From NCBI RefSeq assembly GCF_000010305.1, contig NC_012489.1:2177646-2241645 (forward strand): a stretch of DNA of 64,000 nucleotides, given 5' to 3'. The DNA comes from Gemmatimonas aurantiaca T-27. GTDB taxonomy: Bacteria; Gemmatimonadota; Gemmatimonadetes; Gemmatimonadales; Gemmatimonadaceae. The notes beneath the pieces are model-generated. The model was given only the letters and a program-made list of their open reading frames with translations, ran no database searches and had not been told where the DNA came from. Positions 1 to 8,833 of the stretch are shown piece after piece (within the stretch, counting starts at the first letter, position 1; every line of letters starts with the position of its first letter). The position numbers were made by a program, and so were the translations under genes.

Positions 1-288
1 GCTGAGTTTACGAAGAAGTGGTGCAATGCACCCATTCTTGGCTGACGTCTTGCCTTTGAGTCGGCAGTGATCTGCACTGCCGGACAACCGCCATCGCTCG
101 CCATAGTCCTGCGCAGAGCATGGGTTGTCTTCACATGAAAGGCGAATTCCCCCCTACCAAGGTCACGAAGACACAGGGCCCGTATGCTCAATAGCCACAG
201 GGAGTTGGCCCTTTGGCCTACATGCATTTTGAACGAATAATCCTTTGGGCCTACAATCGCTGCACAGGGACGAAAGGTCAGAAACGTC
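1..288. other. Intergenic stretch without a recognisable gene
   Basis: I see no convincing coding frame here. Small inverted repeats occur, for example CGGCAGTG at 62-69 facing CACTGCCG at 75-82, but none carries a U-tract. A near-duplicate TTTGGCCTAC / TTTGGGCCTAC is present around 212-252. The function is unknown; it may be the far downstream flank of the tRNA-Gly transcript. Confidence 0.4.
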
Positions 289-310
289 AAAGGGGCCCGC
301 AGGCCCCTTT
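289..310 (-). terminator. Intrinsic terminator of tRNA-Gly
   Basis: AAAGGGGCC (289-297) and GGCCCCTTT (302-310) form a perfect 9-bp stem with loop CGCA. On the minus strand it lies about 38 nt beyond the 3' end of the tRNA-Gly and ends in UUU. The A/U flanks make it symmetrical, so it could act in both directions. Confidence 0.8.
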
Positions 311-347
311 GATGCATCTGATTTTACGTATCATCCCGAAGCTACAG

Positions 348-420
348 AGCGGGAAACGGGACTCGAACCCGCGACCCCAACCTTGGCAAGGTTGTGCTCT
401 ACCAACTGAGCTATTCCCGC
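348..420 (-). tRNA. tRNA-Gly (anticodon GCC)
   Basis: The minus strand folds as a complete cloverleaf. The acceptor stem is GCGGGAA/TTCCCGC, and the D arm contains AGCTCAGTTGGTAGAGC. The anticodon stem CAACC/GGTTG closes the loop TTGCCAA, giving anticodon GCC, which reads GGC and GGU. The T arm is GCGGG-TTCGAGT-CCCGT. The discriminator base is T and CCA is not encoded, so the CCA enzyme (the cca gene near 52400) must add it. The gene stands alone with its own promoter (447-475) and terminator (289-310). Confidence 0.97.
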
Positions 421-446
421 AAAGGCGCCAGCGGCGCCGTTCTCAG

Positions 447-475
447 ATTGTAGCGACGCGCTGGCCTGCCGACAA
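447..475 (-). promoter_or_regulatory. Sigma70-type promoter for tRNA-Gly
   Basis: On the minus strand TTGTCG (475-470) and TACAAT (452-447) are separated by exactly 17 nt. Transcription would start near 440, about 20 nt ahead of the mature tRNA 5' end. The short leader contains a GGCGCC-AGC-GGCGCC hairpin at 424-438. Confidence 0.7.
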
Positions 476-499
476 GCCGCCCGAACGTTGGCCGGCAGT

Positions 500-550
500 G
501 TACCCGCGGTGGACCCGGTGTGGACCCGGTGCGGACCCGCAGTAGACCGG
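500..550. repeat. Degenerate 11-bp tandem repeat
   Basis: About 4.5 copies of an 11-bp unit run head to tail: GGACCCGGTGT (511-521), GGACCCGGTGC (522-532), GGACCCGCAGT (533-543), with weaker copies at 500-510 and 544-550. It lies between the tRNA-Gly promoter and the end of the next gene. It may be slippage-derived; no function is evident. Confidence 0.6.
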
Positions 551-553
551 AAC

Positions 554-2347
554 CTATCCCCGAATTCCCAGGGCATGAGCGGCGTACCAGACCGTATAGG
601 CCAGCAGTCCGGCCAGCGCCGCGTCGCCGCCGTTCCGGGTCGCCCGTCCTTCCCCGTCCACGAACTGCGCCGCGAGGCCGTTGTCGAGCGCCGCGCGCCG
701 CAACCAGCCAATGACGTCCTGCGCCTCGGGACCGAGCAGCCGGGCAAGCTGCGGAACGAGGGGCGCCTCCGTCCCCTCCGACTTGCCGACTGACCGTACG
801 GTGCGGCGATACAGCGAGTCTTCGCGGTCGATGGCTTCATACAGCGGGAGCCAGAGCAACGAGCCGACGGGGTCGTCTTCGAGGGAGGCGCCACCGGCCA
901 GATCGACCGCGGTGGCCAGTCGGGCCTTTTCCGCGCGATCGACGGCAAAATGTCGCCGAATGGCGCCCCGTACCGCTTCCGGATCTTCCACGGCGGCGGC
1001 GGCCTCTTCGTCCAGCGTGCGGCGGAAGACATCGAGTGCCATGGCCACGGCCGCGTTGCCGTGCAGCGTGAAAGGGTACGCGGCGGGTGCTCCCGATGGG
1101 GTCACCTCGGTGCTGAACAGCGGCACCCGCTCGTCACGTCGGGCAATGATGTCGTCCGAAGCCAGGTACAGGGTATCGGCGACCACGGGATCTTCGACGA
1201 TCTGATCGTCTTCCGTGTCGCGAATATACCGATCGGTCGCAATCGCAAACGCGGCGGGGCCTTCGAGCGTGAACCCGGGCTGGAAGAGCGTGCCGTCGAA
1301 ATAGTGCACCCCCTGTCCCGGCGCATACCCGTGCAATTCACAGGCGCGCACCAGCAGTTCACGGGCAAGCCCCGTGTCGGCCAGTTGCACGGCGGGAAGC
1401 GTCCACATGAGAGCCTCCCAGTCCCGGACCGTGCATCCCATCGCGTGCCAGGGGGTGCGTGAGCGCACGAGATAATAGTGCGCGTCGTCGAGACCACGTC
1501 CCACCGAATAGAAATAGGCGAACAACAGGTTGCGATTGATCAGACGATCAAGCCCGTCGTTCCCCGTGGTCTGTTCCAGCGACGTGAGTGCGGTGCGTGT
1601 GGCCGAAAGCAGCGTACGCCATCCACGACGGCGCAGCACGGCCACGGTGGCCTGCGCGCCGTCACGTTCCGGTCCGACGGCCAAGTAGAACGCGACCTGC
1701 GCCGCGCCCGCCGGTGCCACCGTGAACTCCCGGCGCATGCTGAAATGTCGTGGCGCCGCGGACGCCCCTTCGTCGGCTTCGATGTGCACCGGGCCATCCG
1801 CGCCCAGCGCGATCGCGACGAGTCCCGGAATGGCAGAGCCCTCGAGCAGGATCGTGTCGTCGCCGCCGCGGCTGACGACATGGGCATCATCGAACGGGCG
1901 TGGTGTGCGTACGCGTTGTTGACGATGGCCCAGGCTCCCTTCGAGAGACAGCTCGACGGTGACCGCCTGTGTGCCGCGGTTCTCGACGGTGAAGGTGTAC
2001 ACCGCACCCGCGATATCGGCATCACGACCGTAGGGTGCAAAGATCGTCCCCCGGACGATCAGCGAGCCCACGGTGCAGGTGAAGGTGGGCAACCATCCCA
2101 CCGCACGTTCCCAGGCGATCCCTTCGGCGGCCAAGGTGCGCACTTCGCCGTTCACCCGTAACACTGGGCGGAGGAGTGGGGTATCGCGTCCGGAGACGAA
2201 GTCCGCACTTCCCGCGACCTCAATGGCCGCACGGGCTCCGCGGTGCAGCACCCCGAGCGCATGGATGGCGCCATCGGCGGGGTGAATGCACGGAATCGTC
2301 AGCCAGTGATTGCCGGTCAGTTGCCACGGCACGGAGGGGATTTGCAC
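554..2347 (-). CDS. Hypothetical protein, probable six-hairpin glycosidase fold
   Basis: This 597-residue protein starts with GTG and has no signal peptide, so it is probably cytoplasmic. The first ~240 residues look like a beta-sandwich, rich in alternating hydrophobic strands and a VENRGTQAVTVELSLEG stretch typical of sugar-enzyme N-terminal domains. Residues ~260-597 are helical with Trp- and Asp-rich segments (TPWHAMGCTVRDWEALMW near 298-315), resembling the (alpha/alpha)6 toroid of six-hairpin glycosidases. I cannot assign a GH family or substrate. It is divergent from the secreted protein at 2482 and nothing next to it names a pathway. The fold is an inference from pattern, not from an alignment. 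Confidence 0.7.
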   Translation of the reverse strand: MQIPSVPWQLTGNHWLTIPCIHPADGAIHALGVLHRGARAAIEVAGSADFVSGRDTPLLRPVLRVNGEVRTLAAEGIAWERAVGWLPTFTCTVGSLIVRGTIFAPYGRDADIAGAVYTFTVENRGTQAVTVELSLEGSLGHRQQRVRTPRPFDDAHVVSRGGDDTILLEGSAIPGLVAIALGADGPVHIEADEGASAAPRHFSMRREFTVAPAGAAQVAFYLAVGPERDGAQATVAVLRRRGWRTLLSATRTALTSLEQTTGNDGLDRLINRNLLFAYFYSVGRGLDDAHYYLVRSRTPWHAMGCTVRDWEALMWTLPAVQLADTGLARELLVRACELHGYAPGQGVHYFDGTLFQPGFTLEGPAAFAIATDRYIRDTEDDQIVEDPVVADTLYLASDDIIARRDERVPLFSTEVTPSGAPAAYPFTLHGNAAVAMALDVFRRTLDEEAAAAVEDPEAVRGAIRRHFAVDRAEKARLATAVDLAGGASLEDDPVGSLLWLPLYEAIDREDSLYRRTVRSVGKSEGTEAPLVPQLARLLGPEAQDVIGWLRRAALDNGLAAQFVDGEGRATRNGGDAALAGLLAYTVWYAAHALGIRG

Positions 2348-2406
2348 GGCGCACCCGCGAGGAAGTAACAGTGAGACGGCAAGGTGATACCCTCGATGTG
2401 GCGTCG

Positions 2407-2435
2407 TTGACGCCCTCTCCGCCCACAGCTAATCT
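2407..2435 (+). promoter_or_regulatory. Candidate promoter for the secreted barrel-like gene
   Basis: TTGACG (2407-2412) is followed after 17 nt by TAATCT (2430-2435). Transcription would begin near 2442, about 40 nt before the ATG at 2482. Its position downstream of the earlier in-frame starts supports choosing 2482 as the start codon. Confidence 0.5.
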
Positions 2436-2481
2436 AGCACCGGTGCCTTGGCTTTCTCTCTCTCAGCACCCTGCCCCGCTT

Positions 2482-4167
2482 ATGCGTGCGCCTGTGTGTA
2501 CACGTAGGCGTGCACGCACAGCGATGGCGGCAATGCTTACCTGGGCCGCGCTGTGCGCGCCCTCTCGCTCATTGACGGCCCAGGCTGTCTCTGGTGTTGG
2601 CGACGACGCGCTCCAGTTGCCACGCGGTGGGATGCGCTATGTCCTGGCCGGCCTGTGGAACGACTATGACCAGGTGTTCTCGCCCAATGCCTCGGGCGGT
2701 GGTTCGAAGCGCGGCCCGCTGTTTGGTGCGCTCTCCCTGGAAAACGCTGGGGTGAACCTGCTGCCGCGACTCGCGGAGACGCAGGTGCAGCTACGTACAC
2801 TGACTGGGCAGAGCAGCTATCTGATGTCGCTCGGGCGGCTGGAGGCGGCTGGAGAAGTCCGGCAGAGCATTGCCCCCCTGGGTATCGAGTATGGCGTAAC
2901 GCGGCGGGTGTCACTCCGCGTGTTGGTGCCGTACGCCGAGTCGCGCGATGTGACGCAGTTGCTGCTCAATCGCGTGGGCAGCGGGGCCAACGTGGGACTG
3001 AATCCGACCTATCAGAGTGGATCAGCGGGAGCCGACAACGCCAGGGTGGTGAACAATCTCAATCAGGCTCGTTCGGAACTGAGTGCGGAGATCACGCGCT
3101 GCGGCAATGCCATGGCCACCGGATGTGATGCCATCCGCGCGAACCCGGCGGAGGCACAGGCACTGGTGACGCGCACGCAGACCGTGGGCTCGGCCGTGAC
3201 GGCGGTGTACGGTACGGCGGCGAATTCGGGTTCCCGGTTCATCCCGATCAGTGGATCGGGCGCTCAGACCAGCGTCGCACAAACCATCGGCACGCTCCGC
3301 ACCGACTTCGCGCGTTACGGCATCACGTCGATTCCCGAGCAGTCCGCGCCCGCCGCGGCAACGACAGTGCTGGGGCCGGGCGGTATTCCGCTGCTCGCCA
3401 GCGACAGCAGCTACGGGGTTGGCTACCAACGGCTGGGCAACACCCGCCGCGCGGGTGTCGGAGATATCGACCTCACGGCGTCTGTGCTGCTGTACGACAC
3501 GTTTGGCGCTGATCAGGTCAAACGCCTGACGACGGCCACTCGTGGCGTGCGGTCACAGCTCACCGGCGGCTGGCGCTTTGGCACCGCTGGTGCGGATCGC
3601 ACCGAAGACGCGTTCGATGTCCCCATCGGTGAAGGTGCCAATGCTGTGTTGCTGCGCAGCACCACCGATCTGGTGTGGTCCCGCACGATGTGGCTCAGTG
3701 CGACCATTCGCGCCGCCAAGCCACTGGGTGACCGTATCGCCGTCGTCCTGCCCTATCGCACGACGGCGGATTTCCTGTCCGCACCGGTCACAGTGGACGA
3801 CGCCGCGCGATCGTTGGGTATGCGCACCGACATCGAACTCGCACCGCGATTTTCGTTTGGCGATTTCTTCGGCGTGTCCGGTGCGTACATCATGCGTCGC
3901 TGGGGCGAAGACAAGTATGATGCGGAGAATCTCAATTCGAGCGTTCCGCTCATGTCCGAGATGACCGTGCCGTCGCGCACGATGCAGGCTGCCGCTGTTG
4001 GTGTCACGTTCTCCACGCTGGCCAGCTACGCGCGCCGTCGCTCGCGGTTTGCCGCCGAAGTGATGTACACACACACCGTGCCGATCTCGGCGTCCGGTGG
4101 TGTGGTGCCCGCCGTGGTGAGCGACCGATTGGAGCTGCGCGTTTACACCGGTTTTCCGCGGCGCTGA
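2482..4167 (+). CDS. Secreted hypothetical protein, probable outer-membrane beta-barrel
   Basis: The 561-residue product begins with a clear signal peptide: an Arg-rich start, the hydrophobic run MAAMLTWAALCAP and a likely cut after SLTAQA. I chose ATG 2482 because it fits the signal peptide and a promoter at 2407-2435; the open frame itself extends further upstream. The mature protein alternates short amphipathic strands such as SLRVLVPYAES and TDIELAPRFSFGD, as in outer-membrane barrels. It also carries a polar, partly helical insert at about residues 170-260 with one Cys pair (RCGNAMATGCD). No family is recognised. Its 3' end overlaps recN tail-to-tail by 25 bp. A porin, channel or adhesin-like barrel are all possible. 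Confidence 0.75.
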   Translation: MRAPVCTRRRARTAMAAMLTWAALCAPSRSLTAQAVSGVGDDALQLPRGGMRYVLAGLWNDYDQVFSPNASGGGSKRGPLFGALSLENAGVNLLPRLAETQVQLRTLTGQSSYLMSLGRLEAAGEVRQSIAPLGIEYGVTRRVSLRVLVPYAESRDVTQLLLNRVGSGANVGLNPTYQSGSAGADNARVVNNLNQARSELSAEITRCGNAMATGCDAIRANPAEAQALVTRTQTVGSAVTAVYGTAANSGSRFIPISGSGAQTSVAQTIGTLRTDFARYGITSIPEQSAPAAATTVLGPGGIPLLASDSSYGVGYQRLGNTRRAGVGDIDLTASVLLYDTFGADQVKRLTTATRGVRSQLTGGWRFGTAGADRTEDAFDVPIGEGANAVLLRSTTDLVWSRTMWLSATIRAAKPLGDRIAVVLPYRTTADFLSAPVTVDDAARSLGMRTDIELAPRFSFGDFFGVSGAYIMRRWGEDKYDAENLNSSVPLMSEMTVPSRTMQAAAVGVTFSTLASYARRRSRFAAEVMYTHTVPISASGGVVPAVVSDRLELRVYTGFPRR

Positions 4168-5912
4168 GCTCCATTGGGTGACGCAGCGGTTTTTGGTGCT
4201 TTGGAGCCGGCCTTTCTGGTCGGCTCTTCTGTTTTCTGGAGTTCCTGATCACCACGCGCCAGCAGTTCTCGTGCATGCGCGCGGCTGACCTCACGATCGG
4301 CATCACCGCCCAGCATGCGCGCGATCTCCATCACACGCGCGTCGCCGGTGGCGACATGGGTGTCCGCAGTGGTCACCGTGCCCACCGCTCCCTTTTGCAC
4401 TACCACATGGTGCTGCGCGCGGGCAGCGATCTGCGCCAGATGAGAGATGGCGAGCACCTGATGATGTGCCGCCACGCGGCTCATCAGGGCTCCGACCTGC
4501 CAGGCGACCGCACCACCCACACCGGCATCGACTTCATCGAATACCAGCGTGGGTACCTGCTGGAGGCGTGCCAGCACGGTGCTCAACGCGAGCATCACCC
4601 GCGACAACTCGCCGCCTGACGCAATACGTCCGAGCGGGCGCACTTCCATGCCGGCATTGAGCGTGGCGGCAAACTGTACACTCTCGCCACCCTGCGGTCC
4701 GATGGCATCGAGCGGCGTGCATTGCACGTCCATTTTGCCATCGATCATGCCGAGTTCAGGGAACAGCGCCGATACGGCCGTGGCCAGTGTTCCGGCACCG
4801 GCGCGTCGCATGGCCGTCAGGTGATGTGCGGCCTCGTTCAACGCGAGTTCGGCGTTGCCAAGTTCTGTGTGCAACGCGGACAGCTCCGCCTCGTGCCCAT
4901 CGATCAGCGCCAGTTCTTGCGCCGCTTCGTCGGCGGTGCGATGCACATCGGCGAGTGTGGGGCCATGTTTACGCAACACACCGAGCAAGGCATCACGTCG
5001 GCGCTCCAGCGTGCGCAGGCGAGAAGGGTCCGCTTCCAGCCCTTCTGCGTAGGTTTCCAGTTCGCGCGCAAGTTCTTCGAGTGCGTCGACGGCACCTTCG
5101 AAGCCCGCCGAGAGGCGCTCGAGTTCCGGGTCGATGCGGGTGAGGCTGCCCAGGGTACGCCGCACCGCAGTGAGCCGAGTCAGCGCTGCACGCTCGTCAC
5201 CGGAAATCGCGGCTGCGGCCTGTGCGGTGAGCGCCTGCAGTTCTTCGGCATGAGACAGGCGTCGAATCTCCGCATCCAGTGATTCATCTTCACCGGGCTG
5301 CGGATCCACGTCGGAGATCTCCTGCAGAAGAAAGCGCAGGTAGTCGGCGCGGCGGATGGCCTGCTGGTGTCGGGTGGTGAGTTCGTGTTGCCGCACGCGC
5401 AATCGCATGAGTGCTTCATGGGCCGTCGCCACGTCCCGTCGTACGGCACCGGCCTGTACGTACGCATCGAGCAGATCGCGCTGGTGATCGGCGTCGACCA
5501 AGGCGCGTGATTCATGTTGCCCATGCACGCTCACCAACTGAGAGCCGATCTCCGACAGCGCGCCCGCTGTCACCGGTGAGCCATTGATCCACGCACGTGA
5601 GCGCCCGTTGGCACCCACTTCACGCTTGAGCACGAGCGTGTGTTCGTCCCCGACGTCGATGCCGCGCTCGTCGAGCAGCATGAACAGTGGGTGCGATGGT
5701 GGCAGCTCGAACACGCCTTCCACTGTGGCCCGGTCTGCGCCGGTACGAATGCGATCGCTCGTGGCCCGCTCGCCGAGCAGCATACCCAGCGCGCCGATGA
5801 TCAGCGACTTGCCGGCGCCGGTTTCACCGGTGAGCACGTTGAGGCCTGCGGCAAGCGGCAATACCACCGTGTCGATGACCGCCACGTTCCGAATGCGCAG
5901 TTCAACGAGCAT
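4143..5912 (-). CDS. recN: DNA repair ATPase RecN
   Basis: RecN is an SMC-like ATPase that gathers broken DNA ends during double-strand break repair. This 589-residue copy has the standard layout. An N-terminal ABC half opens with MLVELRIRNVAVID and the Walker A box GETGAGKS (29-36). A long coiled coil occupies roughly 150-370. The C-terminal half carries the signature SGGELSRVMLAL and Walker B LVFDEVDAGVGG. A charged, Lys/Pro-rich tail of ~30 residues follows. The gene lies downstream of nadK with an 84-nt gap and converges on the barrel-like gene. recA and recX lie far away at the other end of the window. Length and motifs are normal. Confidence 0.97.
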   Translation of the reverse strand: MLVELRIRNVAVIDTVVLPLAAGLNVLTGETGAGKSLIIGALGMLLGERATSDRIRTGADRATVEGVFELPPSHPLFMLLDERGIDVGDEHTLVLKREVGANGRSRAWINGSPVTAGALSEIGSQLVSVHGQHESRALVDADHQRDLLDAYVQAGAVRRDVATAHEALMRLRVRQHELTTRHQQAIRRADYLRFLLQEISDVDPQPGEDESLDAEIRRLSHAEELQALTAQAAAAISGDERAALTRLTAVRRTLGSLTRIDPELERLSAGFEGAVDALEELARELETYAEGLEADPSRLRTLERRRDALLGVLRKHGPTLADVHRTADEAAQELALIDGHEAELSALHTELGNAELALNEAAHHLTAMRRAGAGTLATAVSALFPELGMIDGKMDVQCTPLDAIGPQGGESVQFAATLNAGMEVRPLGRIASGGELSRVMLALSTVLARLQQVPTLVFDEVDAGVGGAVAWQVGALMSRVAAHHQVLAISHLAQIAARAQHHVVVQKGAVGTVTTADTHVATGDARVMEIARMLGGDADREVSRAHARELLARGDQELQKTEEPTRKAGSKAPKTAASPNGAQRRGKPV

Positions 5913-5996
5913 GAATAGGGAACGAAGTGAACGTGCCGGACCATCGTGAGCGACGAGGCGCGGAAGGCGGCGCCAGGCGATGGCACCGATGTGCCG

Positions 5997-6866
5997 TCAC
6001 GTCGCTTCGCCGTCCCGACCGGAGAGACCACCCCATCCGAGCTTGTGCCGGAGCCTGGTGAAAAACGTGGCCCCCGGAAGCCGCACGATATGCACCGGTT
6101 CCGGTGCACGACGCACGATCAGGGTCTCACCACCCGTGAAGGTAGTACCAACCTGCCCGTCCACCGTTACCAGAAGTTCTTCCGGCCCATCATCTGCACG
6201 CACCGTGACTTCCACATCGGCCGGCAGCACCAGGGGGCGCATGGCCAGCGTGTGCGGTGACACGGGGGTGAGCACGATACTCTCGAACGTCGGCATCACG
6301 ATGGGTCCGCCGGCCGACAGCGAATAGCCCGTGGAGCCCGTGGGAGTGCTGATGATGAGGCCATCGGCCGAGTACGAGCCGATGTGTTCTCCGTCCACCA
6401 ACACCGAGAACTTCACCAGACGCGCGAACCCGCCTTTGTGCATGACGACGTCATTGAGCGCACGCCAGCGGCAGCGTTCGGAACGATCACCGTCGATGGC
6501 GCACGACTCCAGCACCATGCGCGGCTCGGACACAAAATCGCCGCGTGCGAGGCGCTGCACGCCGTCTTCCATTTCGTCGGCGCTACAGCTCGTGAGAAAC
6601 CCCAACCGGCCGAAGTTCACACCGAGAATGGGAATCTTGCGGCCGTTCACGAGCCGGGCGCCACGCAACAAGGTCCCGTCGCCGCCCAGTGTGATCATGG
6701 CGTCGATGGGGGTGTCCTGCGTGAGCCGTTCGCCTTCCTCGGCCATATCCCACAGCTCTTCCTCGAAGGCGAGCGTGAAATTCAGCGCCGGCGCACTGTC
6801 GAGCAACGTGTTCAGCACCGCCGGCAATCCGACGTAGCCTCGATGACCGACGACGCCGACGCGCAT
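5997..6866 (-). CDS. nadK: NAD kinase
   Basis: NadK phosphorylates NAD at the 2' hydroxyl of the adenosine ribose to make NADP. The 289-residue protein has the catalytic GGDGT motif at 61-65, the NDVV(M)H segment near 145 and the conserved glycine-rich SADGLIISTPTGSTGYSLSA stretch that binds the nucleotide. The ATG shares its A with the TGA of dxs (TGATG), so translation is probably coupled to the isoprenoid enzyme, whose pathway needs NADPH. The C-terminal ~15 residues are a variable tail. Confidence 0.97.
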   Translation of the reverse strand: MRVGVVGHRGYVGLPAVLNTLLDSAPALNFTLAFEEELWDMAEEGERLTQDTPIDAMITLGGDGTLLRGARLVNGRKIPILGVNFGRLGFLTSCSADEMEDGVQRLARGDFVSEPRMVLESCAIDGDRSERCRWRALNDVVMHKGGFARLVKFSVLVDGEHIGSYSADGLIISTPTGSTGYSLSAGGPIVMPTFESIVLTPVSPHTLAMRPLVLPADVEVTVRADDGPEELLVTVDGQVGTTFTGGETLIVRRAPEPVHIVRLPGATFFTRLRHKLGWGGLSGRDGEAT

Positions 6867-8758
6867 CAGTCGGCCATCGCCTCGGAGGCGTGCAGCGCAC
6901 GCACACGGGCCGCGATACCCGGTGCATCGAGCCCGAGCGAGGCGAGCTGCTTCTTGCGCGGCGCTGCGTACACGATCTGATCGGGCACACCATGCACCGC
7001 AGTGCGCACCGCCGGCGCGAGACGATGGATGATCGCGCTCATGTACGCCCCAAAGCCGTTCACCACCGTGCCTTCTTCCACCATGAGGACGTGCCCATGG
7101 TTGCTGAGAATGGCATTGAGCGTCACCGCATCGTATGGCTTGAGATAGCGGCAGTTCACCACCGTCACGTCGAGCCCTTCGGCGGCGAGATCATCTGCCG
7201 CCTTGAGCGCGGTATCGACCATCGTGCCCACGGCCAGTATGGCCACCTCGCGGCCGCGACGCAGCACTTCCCACGTGCCGTACGGCGTGGCCGGAATCTC
7301 GGACATGGCCGGTGGCACATCGGGCGACGCATCGCGTGGATAGCGCAGGCAGAACGGCCCGTCGAGGTGCTCCACACCCGCTCGCAGCAGTCCGAGCATC
7401 TCGGTGCCGTTGCGCGGTGCGGTCACGGTCATGTTGGGCACGGAGAGCATGTAGGCGATGTCGTACAAACCCATGTGCGTCTCACCATCTTCGCCCACCA
7501 ATCCTGCACGGTCCATCGCAAACACGACCGGCAACTTCTGAAGCGCGGCATCGTGAATGATGTTGTCGTACCCGCGCTGCAGGAACGTGGAGTAGATCGT
7601 CACCACGGGGCGCACACCGCGCGTGGCCAAGCCGGAGGCGAACGTCACGCCATGGCCTTCGGCGATGCCCACGTCGAAGAACCGATTGGGATACGCCTTG
7701 CCAAACGCCGTGGTGCCCGTGCCGCCCGGCATCGCGGCCGTGATCACCGCCAAGTCCTGACGCTCCGCACCCAGCTCCGTGAGGCCCTTTCCATACACCG
7801 CGGTGTAGGCCGGATTGCCCGCCGAGACATTGAGCTGCTTGCCGGTGGCCGGGTCATGGCCCGGTGGAAGGGCGTGCCACTTCTCACCGTGTTCGCCGGC
7901 CGGAAAGCCACGTCCCTTCTGCGTGATGACATGCACGAGACGCGGGGTGTTCATGTCGCGCACGGCGTTGAAGGTCTCCACCAGCGCGTCGATATCGTGC
8001 CCGTCGATGGGACCGAAATAACGGAAGCCCAACTCCTCGAACAACACACCGGGCGTGAGGAACGACTTCACGCTTTCTTCCCACTTCCGCACCAGCGTGC
8101 TCACACCGGTGAACGGTGCCGGGGCGTTGTCCACCAATTCGCCGATGCGCGAACGCAGGCGGTTGTACAGCGGATTGCGCTGGATGCTCGTGAGATACTT
8201 GTGCATCGCGCCCACGTTCGGCGCGATCGACATCTCGTTGTCGTTCAACACGACGATGATGTCCCGATCCGAATGACCGGCGTTGTTCAGTCCTTCGTAC
8301 GCGAGGCCCGATCCCAGTGATCCGTCACCGATGATCGCGACGGCTTTGAACGCCTCACCCAGCACATCACGTCCGGCGGCCATGCCGAGGGCCGCCGAGA
8401 TGGCCGTGGCAGCGTGACCGGCGCCAAAGGTGTCGTACTCACTTTCGGTGCGCTTGAGGAAACCGGAGAGCCCGTCTTCCTGCCGCAGCGTTTCCATCCG
8501 GCTGTTGCGGCCGGTGAGCAGCTTGTGCGGGTACGCCTGATGGCCGACATCCCACACCAATTGATCGGTGGGGGTATCGAACACGGCGTGCAACGCGATC
8601 GTCAGCTCGACCACGCCAAGTCCGGCGCCGATGTGCCCACCGGTACGGGAGCAGACGTCGATCAGCCGGTCGCGGACGTCCTGCGCGAGCGTGCGGAGCT
8701 CGTCGCGCGAAAGGGCGCGGACGTCGGCGGGTGAGTTGATGGATTCGAGAATCGACAT
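6866..8758 (-). CDS. dxs: 1-deoxy-D-xylulose-5-phosphate synthase
   Basis: Dxs condenses pyruvate with glyceraldehyde 3-phosphate, the first and flux-controlling step of the MEP isoprenoid pathway, using thiamine diphosphate. The 630-residue protein has the expected order: the N-terminal ThDP site with GDGSLGSGLAYEGLNNAG and the LNDNEMSI loop, a central transketolase pyrimidine domain with FDVGIAEGHGVTFASGLA containing the catalytic Glu, and the C-terminal transketolase domain. It lies 75 nt downstream of ispA, so early and chain-extension steps of isoprenoid synthesis share a transcription unit, and it overlaps nadK. Confidence 0.98.
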   Translation of the reverse strand: MSILESINSPADVRALSRDELRTLAQDVRDRLIDVCSRTGGHIGAGLGVVELTIALHAVFDTPTDQLVWDVGHQAYPHKLLTGRNSRMETLRQEDGLSGFLKRTESEYDTFGAGHAATAISAALGMAAGRDVLGEAFKAVAIIGDGSLGSGLAYEGLNNAGHSDRDIIVVLNDNEMSIAPNVGAMHKYLTSIQRNPLYNRLRSRIGELVDNAPAPFTGVSTLVRKWEESVKSFLTPGVLFEELGFRYFGPIDGHDIDALVETFNAVRDMNTPRLVHVITQKGRGFPAGEHGEKWHALPPGHDPATGKQLNVSAGNPAYTAVYGKGLTELGAERQDLAVITAAMPGGTGTTAFGKAYPNRFFDVGIAEGHGVTFASGLATRGVRPVVTIYSTFLQRGYDNIIHDAALQKLPVVFAMDRAGLVGEDGETHMGLYDIAYMLSVPNMTVTAPRNGTEMLGLLRAGVEHLDGPFCLRYPRDASPDVPPAMSEIPATPYGTWEVLRRGREVAILAVGTMVDTALKAADDLAAEGLDVTVVNCRYLKPYDAVTLNAILSNHGHVLMVEEGTVVNGFGAYMSAIIHRLAPAVRTAVHGVPDQIVYAAPRKKQLASLGLDAPGIAARVRALHASEAMAD

Positions 8759-8833
8759 GGATGCGGACGGTGCGTGGTGAAGTGCACAGGTACACGATCA
8801 CCAGGTATGACTACGTGGAGTCGTCGATCGCCG

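Noticed and set aside
2176-2481. Upstream extension of the secreted barrel-like gene
   Set aside because: It overlaps the divergent gene and a likely promoter, and the signal peptide fits only the start at 2482.
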